NCBI RefSeq assembly: GCF_900109915.1
Contig: NZ_FOBU01000001.1
Coordinates: 936,764-1,000,763, forward strand
DNA from: Luteibacter sp. UNCMF331Sha3.1
GTDB taxonomy: Bacteria > Pseudomonadota > Gammaproteobacteria > Xanthomonadales > Rhodanobacteraceae
Reading direction: 5' to 3'
DNA: 64,000 nt
Positions 22,614 to 31,596 of the stretch are shown here, piece by piece (position 1 is the first letter of the stretch; each line of letters starts with the position of its first letter). The notes beneath the pieces are model-generated. The model did not search any database. It was not told the DNA's origin and saw only the letters and a program-made list of their open reading frames with translations. Made by a program: the position numbers and the translations under genes.

Positions 22614-24413
22614 ATGCGATCGATCCGTGCCACCACCTTCGGCATCCTGCTTTCCGTCGGCCTCGCCGGCTGCGTGACGCAGGGCGGTGTTCCGCGTGCC
22701 AGCGCACCGTCGGGCGAGGCGACGCAGGCGGCGCAGACGCTCTACATCAAGGGTCAGTTCGATCAGGCGGCGCAGGCTTACCTCGCACTCGCCGCGCAGG
22801 ACAGCGCGCATCGCGACTATTACAAGCTGCTCGCCGCGGAGTCGTTCCGCCAGGAAGGCGCGCTCGATCGCGCGGAGCCCGTCGTCGCCGACATCCGCCG
22901 GTCGCGTCTCGAAGGCGAGGACGCGCTTCGTTTCGACGCGCTGCGCGCCGAGATCGCGCTGAAGAAGAACGACCCGAAAACGGCCCTGTCGCTCACCGGC
23001 AAGCCCGACGCCCGCGTCTCGCCGCAGATCGACCAGCGCCTGGCCGAACTCCGGGCGCGTGCGCAGGCCGCCGCGGGCGATCCGTGGAGCGCGGCGCAGA
23101 CGCGCATCGAACTCGACGGCAAGCTGCGCGGCATCGATCGCGAAGAAAACCGCAAGCAGATCCTGGTGCTGCTCACCGGCCTCGGCGCGCAGCCGCTCGC
23201 CGATCGCGGCGCGGCGCTGCCGGCCAACGACCCGATGCGCCCCTGGGTCATGGAAGCGCAGGCGCAGCTCGGCAACGTGAACCGTGCGCCGGCCGTGCTC
23301 GACCAGGCCGTGGGTACCGTCAGCGGCGACAAGGGCGTTCGCGAGGGCTACAAGGTGCCGACGAAGGTGGCGCTACTGCTGCCCCTGTCGGGCCCTCTCG
23401 CCGGTGCGGGTGCCGCGATCCGCGATGGCTTCTTCACCAGCTACATCGACGCGTCGCATACGGACGCCCCGCGCCCGGAAGTCGTCGTGTACGACTCCGG
23501 CAACGATGCGCAGCACGCGGTGAACGCGTACGACAAGGCCGTCGCGGACGGTGCGCGCTTCGTCGTCGGCCCGCTCAATCGCGACGGCGTGTCGGCGATC
23601 TTCGCCAAGGGCGCCCTCCCCGCGCCCATGCTCACGCTCAACTACCCCAACGACAATCGCAACCTGCCGCCGGCGGGCGCCAACGAATTCGGCATGCTGC
23701 CGGAAACCGAGGGCGCGCAGGTCGCCGACCACATGTACGACCGCGGCATCCGCACCGCGACGGCGATCGTGTCCACGGACGATTTCGCCCGTCGCGCGGG
23801 CAACGCGTTCAAGGCCGAATGGCAGGCACGTGGCGGCACGCTCGCCAGCCAGGTCACCCTCGATTCGGCCAGCATCGACTTCGCGTCGCAGCTCTCCGAG
23901 CCGGTCGGCGAAGATCCGGCCACCAGCGGCGTCTTCCTCAGCATGAAGCCGCAGCAGGCCCGCCTGCTGCTGCCGCAGCTGCGCCTGGCGAAGAACACCC
24001 TCCCGGTGTTCGCGACCTCGCACGTCTATGGTGGCGGCGACGATCCGACCGCGGATCGCGATCTCGACGGCGTGGAATTCTGCGACGCGCCCTGGCTGTT
24101 CGACGCGCAGCCGGGTCTGCCCCGCCGTTCCGAACTCGCCAACGCGATCCCCGCGACGAAGGGCGTCACGGCGCGTCTGTTCGCCTTCGGCATGGATGCC
24201 TGGGGCCTCGTGCCGTACATCGACTGGATGCGCGGGCATCCGGGCAGCTACCTGCCCGGCGCCACGGGTCAGCTCGTCGCGGACGAGTTCGGTCGCGTGC
24301 GTCGCGTACTCATCTGGGCGCGGTTCGCCGACGGCGTCGCGCGCCCGGTCGCCGGTAGCCTCGAGCTCGAAGCGCCGGCGGCGGCTCCGACCGTGGAGAA
24401 CGGCGGGGCCTGA
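22614..24413 (+). CDS. lpoA: Outer-membrane lipoprotein LpoA, activator of PBP1A
   Basis: 599 residues. A signal peptide ends in the lipobox LAGC (Cys at about residue 21), giving a lipoprotein. A TPR-like helical N-terminal domain (about 35-240) is followed by a periplasmic-binding-protein fold (from about VALLLPLSGPLAGAGAAIRD onward; LppC family). In E. coli LpoA spans the periplasm and stimulates PBP1A; that role is inferred by homology. AAGGA lies 9 bases before the ATG. The neighbours rsmI and yraN match the conserved rsmI/lpoA/yraN neighbourhood. Confidence 0.9.
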   Translation: MRSIRATTFGILLSVGLAGCVTQGGVPRASAPSGEATQAAQTLYIKGQFDQAAQAYLALAAQDSAHRDYYKLLAAESFRQEGALDRAEPVVADIRRSRLEGEDALRFDALRAEIALKKNDPKTALSLTGKPDARVSPQIDQRLAELRARAQAAAGDPWSAAQTRIELDGKLRGIDREENRKQILVLLTGLGAQPLADRGAALPANDPMRPWVMEAQAQLGNVNRAPAVLDQAVGTVSGDKGVREGYKVPTKVALLLPLSGPLAGAGAAIRDGFFTSYIDASHTDAPRPEVVVYDSGNDAQHAVNAYDKAVADGARFVVGPLNRDGVSAIFAKGALPAPMLTLNYPNDNRNLPPAGANEFGMLPETEGAQVADHMYDRGIRTATAIVSTDDFARRAGNAFKAEWQARGGTLASQVTLDSASIDFASQLSEPVGEDPATSGVFLSMKPQQARLLLPQLRLAKNTLPVFATSHVYGGGDDPTADRDLDGVEFCDAPWLFDAQPGLPRRSELANAIPATKGVTARLFAFGMDAWGLVPYIDWMRGHPGSYLPGATGQLVADEFGRVRRVLIWARFADGVARPVAGSLELEAPAAAPTVENGGA

Positions 24414-24446
24414 TCCCCGCCGGCGCGAACCTGCAAGGAGGTTCGC

Positions 24447-24812
24447 GTGACCACGAGCAAAGCCACCCCTCTCCGCGCTACCGGCGACCGGTTCGAATCC
24501 GCGGCGCGCACGTTCCTCGCGGCGCATGGTCTGCGCCTGGTGCAGGCCAACTTCCTCTGCCGGCACGGCGAGATCGATCTGGTGATGCGCGACGGCGACA
24601 CGATCGTCTTCGTCGAAGTGCGGTATCGCCGCGGCGCCGCGTTCGGCGGCGCGCTCGCTTCGGTCACGTTCGCGAAGCGGCGACGGCTGATCAGCGCCGC
24701 GCACATCTGGCTGGCAGGCCGCCCTTACGACGCGCGGCGACCATGCCGGTTCGATGTGGTGGCGTTCGACGGGGACCGGGTGGAGTGGGTGCGAAACGCT
24801 TTCGAGGCTTGA
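24447..24812 (+). CDS. yraN: YraN family protein (UPF0102), nuclease-like fold
   Basis: 121 residues with a restriction-endonuclease-like core: GEIDLVMRDGDTIVFVEVRYRR-type D/E-x-x pattern (Glu42, Asp44; ExV around 56). Function is not established in the family. It starts at GTG 24447 with an excellent AAGGAGG site 5 bases upstream, and lies 33 bases after lpoA, so it is in the lpoA transcript. Confidence 0.88.
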   Translation: MTTSKATPLRATGDRFESAARTFLAAHGLRLVQANFLCRHGEIDLVMRDGDTIVFVEVRYRRGAAFGGALASVTFAKRRRLISAAHIWLAGRPYDARRPCRFDVVAFDGDRVEWVRNAFEA

Positions 24813-24814
24813 AT

Positions 24815-24877
24815 CGCCAGCAGGCTGGCTCCCACCCGCTACGGACCTACCGAAGGGTGGTAGCCAGCCTGCTGGCG
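24815..24877. repeat. REP-like palindrome, family A
   Basis: Arms CGCCAGCAGGCTGGCTCCCA and its complement (ending GCCAGCCTGCTGGCG at 24877), between the convergent yraN and HAD genes. Confidence 0.82.
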
Positions 24878-24890
24878 AACGGGATCGCGA

Positions 24891-25565
24891 TCAGGCCGCC
24901 GCGACGAATTCCTCGCGACGCATCGCCGCCAGTTCGGCGACCGAATCGATCGTGATGTCGGGCGGCGTTTCTTCGAGTTCCTTGCCCGCCGCCGCCGCGT
25001 AGTGACCCTGCTTCACGAAGACCGTGGTGACCGCGTCGCCCATGAGCTTCTTCATGGCCACGAGGATGCGCGGCTTGTCGTCGACCATCACGTAATGGTC
25101 CGCCGGGTACTGGCGACGCATGTCGTCGAGCATGTCTTCCTTGTGCACGTAGATCAGCACATCGCCATGGAAGGCGTCCCACAAGCCCGCACGGCGGATC
25201 TTGCGCGGCTGGAACACGGTATCGCCGTCGGACATGATCACCGGCCGGCCGATCGTCCGCAGGTGCGCGATGGCTTCGGGTACGCCCGGGAACCGGCGCT
25301 CGTCGAACGGGTAATCGAGCAGGAAGAACGACAGCGACATGTACGACGGGCTGCTTTCCTGTCCGCGCAGGCGTTGCAGCGCGCCGAGGTAATCCGCATA
25401 GCCGACTTCCGCACGGATCGTCTTGTCGATGTCGGCGTAACGCGCTCGCCCGTCCGCGCCGAGCTCGCTTTCGAGGCGCGCGGCGAGATCCGCGCTGAAG
25501 CGGTCGTTGTCGATCAGCGTGTTGTCGACATCGAACAGGAAGACGATGGAATCGTTGCTGGACAC
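24891..25565 (-). CDS. HAD-superfamily hydrolase
   Basis: 224 residues if translation starts at GTG 25565, which has AAGGA 7 bases upstream; an ATG at 25613 in the same frame lacks such a site. HAD motif I is FDVDNTLIDND near residue 10 (nucleophile Asp, acid/base Asp two later), motif II is IMSDGD, and motif IV VMVDDKPRI. A helical cap lies between motifs I and II. It is a probable phosphatase; the substrate cannot be told from the sequence. It converges on yraN across a REP element. Confidence 0.8.
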   Translation of the reverse strand: MSSNDSIVFLFDVDNTLIDNDRFSADLAARLESELGADGRARYADIDKTIRAEVGYADYLGALQRLRGQESSPSYMSLSFFLLDYPFDERRFPGVPEAIAHLRTIGRPVIMSDGDTVFQPRKIRRAGLWDAFHGDVLIYVHKEDMLDDMRRQYPADHYVMVDDKPRILVAMKKLMGDAVTTVFVKQGHYAAAAGKELEETPPDITIDSVAELAAMRREEFVAAA

Positions 25566-25664
25566 GGAAAATCCTTGGACGAAGAGCGGTTCCCCGCTAT
25601 ATGGGGACGGCAAGTGTCGACGGAAGATGCTGGCTGCGTATTGTAGGAGCGTGCAATCCCGGGC

Positions 25665-28400
25665 TCACGCCCTGCGCGGCGGCACCAGCGACAGGCGCTT
25701 GCCGCCCGTCGTCTTGGGGGCCAGCAGACGCTCGATCTCGTCCGGCGGCAGGGGCCGCGAATAGAGGAAGCCCTGCCCTTCCTGGCACCCCGCGCGCACG
25801 AGGAAGTCGTGCTGCCCTTCCGTCTCGATGCCCTCGGCGATCGTATGCAGATCCAGGCTGCGGGCGATCGCGACCATGGCCTCGGTGATCGCGACATCGT
25901 TGCCGTTGGCCGGCAGGCCGGTCACGAACGAACGGTCGATCTTGAGGTACGCCACCGCGGGTAGTTTCAGGTAGGCCAGCGACGAGTAGCCGGTGCCGAA
26001 ATCGTCGATCGCCACCGCGATGCCGAGGTTGTGCAGCGCCTGCATGGAGCGCTCGGTGTCCTCGCCCATCCGCAGGATCGCACTCTCCGTCATCTCGACC
26101 AGCAAGCGGTTCGCCGGCACGCCCGTGGAACGCAGCGCCTGGCTGATGCCGGCGAGGAAATCGGGATGCCCGAACGACCCCGCCGACACGTTGACCGCCA
26201 TGCGCAGCGGCGGAAGGCGCATCTCGTCCCAGTGGATCAGCTGCTGGCACGCGTGCTCGAGCACCCACTGATCGATCTGGCGGATGAGGCCGAGGCTTTC
26301 GGCGATCGGAATGAATTCGTCCGGCCCCACGTTGCCACGCTCGGGGTGGCGCCAGCGGATCAGGGCCTCGACGGCGACGATGCGACCGGTCTTCATCTCG
26401 ACGCTGGGCTGGTAAACGAGGTGGAACTCGTTGCGGACCAGCGCCTGGCGCAGCTCGGATGCCAGCTTGAGGCGGCGCCGCGCGTCGGCGTGCATCTTCG
26501 GCGTATAGAAGCGCAACGCGTTGCGCTCTTCCGTCTTGGCCACGTACATCGCGGCGTCGGCGTTGGCGATCAGCGTGACCGCGTCGTTGCCATCGAGCGG
26601 GTAACCGGCGATGCCGATGCTTGCACTGACGAAGAGCTCGTAATCGCCCAGGTCGAACGGCCGCGAAAGCGCGGCGAGCATCGCCTCGGCCACGAGCAGG
26701 GCTTCCTCGCGCGAGCGCAGGTCGGCGAGCAGCACCGTGAATTCGTCGCCGCCGATACGTCCCGCGACGTCGTGCGGCGCGAGCTGCGCGCGGATCCGTT
26801 CGCCGACACGCATCAGCAACGCGTCGCCGATCGCGTGGCTGTAGCTGTCGTTGACGACCTTGAACGCGTCGAGGTCGACGAACAGCACCGCGACGGCGCC
26901 GCGCTCGTGCGCGGCGCGCGTGATCGCCTCGGCGCAACGGCGCTCGAACTCGGAGCGCGTGACGAGGCCGGTCAGCGGATCGTGCGTGGCGAGGTGCTGC
27001 AATCGCTGGCGATCCGCCTTGCGCGCGGTGATGTCCGAGACCACCGCGACATAATGCTGCGGGCGCCCTTCGCGGTCGCGGATCGTGCTGATGCTCATCA
27101 GCTCGGGGTACGTGCTGCCATCGGCGCGACGGCTTTCCACCTCGCCCAGCCAGTTCTCGCCACCGGCGATGTCTTCCCACAGCGTCTGCGGCAGCGGCCG
27201 GCCGTCGGGAAGCGTGCGCGTGGCGTCGAAGCGCGTGCGGCGCAGCGACTGCGGCGGAAACCCGGTGAGCTTGGTGTGCGCCGCGTTGACCGTGGTCACG
27301 CGGCGGTCCGCGTCCGCGATGATCACGCCTTCGGCGATGCTGGCGAGCGCTTCGGCCGCGATCTTGCGCTCCTGCTCCATCGCGACGCGATCGGAGATGT
27401 CACGCACGATCGCCTGCGACACCTGCCGCGAGCCCCAGGCCACCAGGCTGCTCTGCGTTTCGACCGGGCGCGCGCCACCGTCGATGGTGCGCAGGCGCCC
27501 TTCGCCGGACCGCGGCGATCCGTCCACGAAAAGGCTCTCGAGCTCGATGCCGATCAGGTCCGCCCGATGGCAGCCGAGCCAGATGGCGGCGCGGTCGTTC
27601 GCGTCGAGGATGCGCCCCGTCTCCTGGTCGACCATGAAGATGGCGTCCGCGGCGCTGTCGAAGAGCAGGCTGTAACGCTCCTCGGTGCCGCGGATGCCGG
27701 CAAGGATGCGTTGCGCCATGCGCAGCCAGAGCAACGACGCCAGCGCGGCCACGCCGAGCACGGTAAAGAAGAGCACGCGCCCGAGCCACGAGGCGCCGTT
27801 GGCGATGTATAGCGAGAACGCCTTCGCGCGCGGCTCGATGGTGTTGTTGAGCGCCGCGATCCGGGCACGCTCGGCTTCGATGTCCGCGGTGGTCAACGCG
27901 CCGGCGCGCCACGCGCGCTCGAGGCGATTGGCGGTGGTGTCGAGCTCCATGATGCTCGCGTCCACCGAACGCCATGCCTTCACCGCCTCGCGGACGTAAG
28001 GCATGCCGTCGAAATACTGGAAGATGAAGACCATCCCCGGGATGGCCTCGCGGATGACTCCGCCCCGGGCGAAAGCGGCTTCGACGTCCGCATGGGAGAA
28101 GTCGCCGCTCGCGATGGCGTCGCGGGCCCAGCGATCCGCCACGAGCACCGCGTAGTTCCGCCGGAAGCCCTCGAGGTCGGAGGGGCGGCCATGACCTGCG
28201 TATTCGTCCAGGTCGATGACCGCCTGTTTCTGCGCTTTCGACCAGAGACTCTCGCCGTTGAGGAAACCGGCGAGAGTCACCTGGGTCTGCAACGCAACCC
28301 ACGTCAGGGCGAGAACGAGTCCGATGACGGCCACCAGCGCCCAAGCCAGGGGCCGAAGGCGCCTGGACAGGAGCTGATGGTGGCTGGCTTCGAACGGCAT
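25665..28400 (-). CDS. Membrane sensor PAS-PAS-GGDEF-EAL protein
   Basis: 911 residues. Two membrane helices (about 17-38 and 205-226) bracket a periplasmic helical sensor domain. Then come two PAS domains (about 240-345 and 365-470), a GGDEF domain with intact GRIGGDEF, and an EAL domain with EALIRWRHPERG, DDFGTGYSSLAYLK and AEGIET. It may both make and degrade cyclic di-GMP; the net activity cannot be read off. The inhibitory-site RxxD before GGDEF reads APHD, so product inhibition through that site is unlikely. It lies 60 bp downstream of the UndA-like gene in the same direction. Confidence 0.93.
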   Translation of the reverse strand: MPFEASHHQLLSRRLRPLAWALVAVIGLVLALTWVALQTQVTLAGFLNGESLWSKAQKQAVIDLDEYAGHGRPSDLEGFRRNYAVLVADRWARDAIASGDFSHADVEAAFARGGVIREAIPGMVFIFQYFDGMPYVREAVKAWRSVDASIMELDTTANRLERAWRAGALTTADIEAERARIAALNNTIEPRAKAFSLYIANGASWLGRVLFFTVLGVAALASLLWLRMAQRILAGIRGTEERYSLLFDSAADAIFMVDQETGRILDANDRAAIWLGCHRADLIGIELESLFVDGSPRSGEGRLRTIDGGARPVETQSSLVAWGSRQVSQAIVRDISDRVAMEQERKIAAEALASIAEGVIIADADRRVTTVNAAHTKLTGFPPQSLRRTRFDATRTLPDGRPLPQTLWEDIAGGENWLGEVESRRADGSTYPELMSISTIRDREGRPQHYVAVVSDITARKADRQRLQHLATHDPLTGLVTRSEFERRCAEAITRAAHERGAVAVLFVDLDAFKVVNDSYSHAIGDALLMRVGERIRAQLAPHDVAGRIGGDEFTVLLADLRSREEALLVAEAMLAALSRPFDLGDYELFVSASIGIAGYPLDGNDAVTLIANADAAMYVAKTEERNALRFYTPKMHADARRRLKLASELRQALVRNEFHLVYQPSVEMKTGRIVAVEALIRWRHPERGNVGPDEFIPIAESLGLIRQIDQWVLEHACQQLIHWDEMRLPPLRMAVNVSAGSFGHPDFLAGISQALRSTGVPANRLLVEMTESAILRMGEDTERSMQALHNLGIAVAIDDFGTGYSSLAYLKLPAVAYLKIDRSFVTGLPANGNDVAITEAMVAIARSLDLHTIAEGIETEGQHDFLVRAGCQEGQGFLYSRPLPPDEIERLLAPKTTGGKRLSLVPPRRA

Positions 28401-28460
28401 CGAACCCCCTCATACCTCAAACCGACGTGATATTGCGCCATGTGACAGGCAACTTGCGAG

Positions 28461-29237
28461 TTACGCCGCCACCTCGTTCCACTTGCGAATGGACGACACC
28501 CCGTCCATGCAGCGGTCCAGCGTGATGCTCATGCTGACGTAGCTGCGACGGACGCACTCCTTGATGTGCTCGATCTGGTCCACCGGGGGATTGTGCCCCA
28601 TCAGCGTGCAGACGATTTCCAGGGCCTCCCAGGGATGGGTATCGTCATAGGCCGCGTGAAGCTGAAGCCAGCGAAGGCCGGCTTTTCGGCCGGAAATCGG
28701 CAAGCTTTCGGCGTAGACCGTGCTTTCGTACACCAGCTGGGACCAGTCGCCGGTGGCTCCTTCCACCGCATAGTTGGTCGCGGCGATGCCGGCGGCCAGC
28801 GAATCGTTGCGGCTGACCTCCTCGCACCAGTCGGCCAGGGCCTGCGAGCCCTTCGGCGGCTCGGCGGCCAGCACCTCGTCGCGGGACACCCCCGCGCTCT
28901 CCGCCCAGTTCAGCCAGTACTCGGCGTGGTTCTGTTCCACGCGGATGTTCCGCACGAGCCAGCGGCGGGCGAGGTCGTCGCCCGGGCTGCGGCCGTAACG
29001 GGTCTTGAGCAGGCTGTGCGACATGTACCCCGGGAAGCGCTCGATGACGGGCCAGACGCCGACCATGAAGTTGCGGGTGGTCTGCGGATCGAGGGTGGCG
29101 GCGCGCATGGCGTCCCACATCTCGTGTTCCACGATACCCCGCCGTGCATCCGCGCAGGACGAAACCATGTCCTGTGCCCAGATCGGATAGCTGGTGATGT
29201 CGGTCTGCGAGCCGGTCAGTTCGAAACGTGCGTTCAT
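28461..29237 (-). CDS. UndA/CADD-like heme-oxygenase-fold non-heme iron protein
   Basis: 258 residues, all-helical by composition. A set of likely metal ligands is seen: ExxH at Glu101/His104 (VEQNHAEYW), Glu159 (YAVEGATG), and H-x3-D-x2-H at His194, Asp198, His201 (HAAYDDTH). This is the pattern of the heme-oxygenase-like diiron oxidases, and the spacing closely matches what I recall for UndA, which makes 1-undecene from lauric acid. Such proteins are often labelled TenA-like regulators. The start ATG at 29237 has AGGGAG 6 bases upstream; the open frame further upstream is ignored. Substrate is unknown. Confidence 0.72.
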   Translation of the reverse strand: MNARFELTGSQTDITSYPIWAQDMVSSCADARRGIVEHEMWDAMRAATLDPQTTRNFMVGVWPVIERFPGYMSHSLLKTRYGRSPGDDLARRWLVRNIRVEQNHAEYWLNWAESAGVSRDEVLAAEPPKGSQALADWCEEVSRNDSLAAGIAATNYAVEGATGDWSQLVYESTVYAESLPISGRKAGLRWLQLHAAYDDTHPWEALEIVCTLMGHNPPVDQIEHIKECVRRSYVSMSITLDRCMDGVSSIRKWNEVAA

Positions 29238-29461
29238 ATAGATCTCCCTAAAGATCTGCTGCCATGGATGGACGGGCGGACCCGGGCGACCCGCGGCCCG
29301 CCCCGTTCCGGGGCCGTTGCGGCACCGGACGACCATTAGGGCACATCCCCCTCGCCGCTTTTGCACACCCCGGGCACCGCGGCCGCGTAGCCCATCGGTC
29401 ATGGACAAAAGTCTGAACGGGAGGTCTATCGTGGCTTTCCCAACCACCAAGGGATCCCTCC

Positions 29462-31516
29462 ATGGCCACCATCCATCGGCTCCTCGCCGCCTCGATCGCC
29501 TGCGCACTCGCCTCCGGCACCGCCTTCGCGGCCGACGCGCCTTCCGGTATCGACCTCAAGGGCATCGACCGGTCCGTGAAGCCCGGTGACGATTTCAACG
29601 GGTATGCCAGCGGCACATGGATGAAGACGGCCCAGATCCCGGCCGACCGGGCCTCCACGGGCATCTTCCTGCAGGTGTTCCAGAAGGCCGAGAAGCGCAC
29701 GGCCGATCTGATCGCCGCCGCCGGCAAGAGCAACCCCGCCGCGGGCAGCGAGCAGCGCCTCATCGCGGACTATTACAAGGCGTACATGGATGAGGTCGCC
29801 ATCGAGAAGGCCGGCCTCAAGCCGCTGGAGCCCGCGCTCGCCGCCATCGACGGCATCAAGGACAAGACCCAGCTGTCGGCCGCGCTGGGCGCGCAACTGC
29901 GCGCCGACGTCGACCCGATCAACGCGACCAACCTGGACACCGAGCATCTGCTGGGCCTGTTCGTCGCGCAGGGCCTCGAGGACCCCTCGAAGAACGTTCC
30001 CTACCTGCTGCAGGGCGGCCTCGGCATGCCCAACCGCGACTACTACCTGAAGACCGACAAGGACATGGTCGAGACCCGGCAGAAGTACGCCGCCTATGTC
30101 GAGGCGATCCTCACGCAGGCCGGCACGCCCGATGCGGCCGGCAAGGCGAAGGCCATCGTGGCGCTGGAAACGAAGATCGCGCAGGCGCAGCTGTCCATCG
30201 TCGACAGCGAAGACATCCACAAGGCCAACAACCCGTGGCCGCGCACCAGCTTCGCCAGCAAGGCGCCGGGGCTCGACTGGGACGCCTGGTTCAAGGCGGC
30301 CGGCCTCGCCGACCAGCCCACGTTCATCGTGTGGCAGCCCGCCACCGTGACGAAATTCGCCGCCCTCGTCGCGAGCGAGCCACTGGACACCTGGAAGGCG
30401 TGGCTTCGCTTCCATACGATCAACGAGAACGCCTCGGGCCTGCTGCCGAAGGCCTACGACGACCTCGCGTTTGGCTTCTACGGCAAGACGCTCACCGGCA
30501 CGCCGAAGCAGCGCGACCGGTGGAAGCGCGGCATCTCCCGCACCAATGTCGACCTCGGCGATGCGGTGGGCCAGATCTACGTCAAGGAATACTTCCCGGC
30601 ATCGTCGCGCGCCGAAGTCCAGGACATGGTCAAGAACATCCTGAAGGCGTTCGACCAGCGCGTCGACACGATCGACTGGATGTCGGCAGCGACGAAGCAG
30701 AAGGCGAAAGCCAAGATCGCCACGATCAAGGTGGGCGTCGGCTATCCGGATACCTGGCGCGATTACTCGAAGGTCGAGATCCGCCCCGACGACGCGCTCG
30801 GCAATCACCAGCGCGCCGAGCTTGCCGAGTATCGCCACCAGGTCGCCAAGCTCGGCAAGCCGGTCGACCGCGACGAATGGTGGATGACGCCGCAGACGGT
30901 CAACGCGGTGAACCTGCCGCTGCAGAACGCGCTCAACTTCCCCGCGGCGATCCTCGAGGCACCGTTCTTCGATCCGAAGGCCGACCCGGCCGCCAACTAC
31001 GGTTCGATCGGCGCGGTCATCGGCCACGAGATCAGCCACAGCTTCGACAACACCGGCGCCGAATTCGACGCGCAGGGCCGCCTCGCCAACTGGTGGACCC
31101 CCGAAGACGAGAAGCACTTCAAGGAGGCCGGGCAGAAGCTGGTCGCGCAGTACAACCAGTACGAGCCGCTGCCGGGCCTGCACATCAACGGACAGCAGAC
31201 GCTGGGCGAGAACATCGCCGACGTATCGGGTCTCGCCATCGCGTATGCGGCTTACAAGGAAAGCCTCGGCGGCAAGCCCGCACCGGTGATCGACGGCATG
31301 ACCGGCGACCAGCGCTTCTTCCTGGCCTTCGCGCAATCGTGGCGCAGCAAGACGCGCGACGCCGCGCTGCGCCAGCAGGTGATCGGCGATGGCCACGCAC
31401 CGGGCCCGTACCGCGCGCAGACCGTGCGCAACCTCGATCCGTGGTACGACGCGTTCAAGCCGAAGCCGGGCGAGAAGCTCTACCTGGATCCGAAGCAGCG
31501 CGTGCGGATCTGGTAA
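29462..31516 (+). CDS. M13 family zinc metallopeptidase, exported
   Basis: 684 residues. A signal peptide (cleavage after AFA, about residue 22) exports it to the periplasm or beyond. The neprilysin/PepO fold is shown by HEISH at residues 522-526, GENIADVSG with zinc ligand Glu583, and the N-terminal CxG-like DDFNGYASGTWMK. The family cleaves short peptides. It is divergent from the UndA-like gene with 224 bp between; a REP element follows the stop. Confidence 0.93.
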   Translation: MATIHRLLAASIACALASGTAFAADAPSGIDLKGIDRSVKPGDDFNGYASGTWMKTAQIPADRASTGIFLQVFQKAEKRTADLIAAAGKSNPAAGSEQRLIADYYKAYMDEVAIEKAGLKPLEPALAAIDGIKDKTQLSAALGAQLRADVDPINATNLDTEHLLGLFVAQGLEDPSKNVPYLLQGGLGMPNRDYYLKTDKDMVETRQKYAAYVEAILTQAGTPDAAGKAKAIVALETKIAQAQLSIVDSEDIHKANNPWPRTSFASKAPGLDWDAWFKAAGLADQPTFIVWQPATVTKFAALVASEPLDTWKAWLRFHTINENASGLLPKAYDDLAFGFYGKTLTGTPKQRDRWKRGISRTNVDLGDAVGQIYVKEYFPASSRAEVQDMVKNILKAFDQRVDTIDWMSAATKQKAKAKIATIKVGVGYPDTWRDYSKVEIRPDDALGNHQRAELAEYRHQVAKLGKPVDRDEWWMTPQTVNAVNLPLQNALNFPAAILEAPFFDPKADPAANYGSIGAVIGHEISHSFDNTGAEFDAQGRLANWWTPEDEKHFKEAGQKLVAQYNQYEPLPGLHINGQQTLGENIADVSGLAIAYAAYKESLGGKPAPVIDGMTGDQRFFLAFAQSWRSKTRDAALRQQVIGDGHAPGPYRAQTVRNLDPWYDAFKPKPGEKLYLDPKQRVRIW

Positions 31517-31518
31517 TC

Positions 31519-31587
31519 GGTGGGAGCCAGCCTGCTGGCGACGGGTGCTCGCGGCAAGCACCCATCGCCAGCAGGCTGGCTCCCACC
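31519..31587. repeat. REP-like palindrome, family A
   Basis: A full 69-base copy starting GGTGGGAGCCAGCCTGCTGG and ending in the complement, between the convergent M13 peptidase and yehW genes. The interior GGGTGCTCGCGGCAAGCACCC is the standard form. Confidence 0.88.
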
Positions 31588-31596
31588 CGGTCCGGT

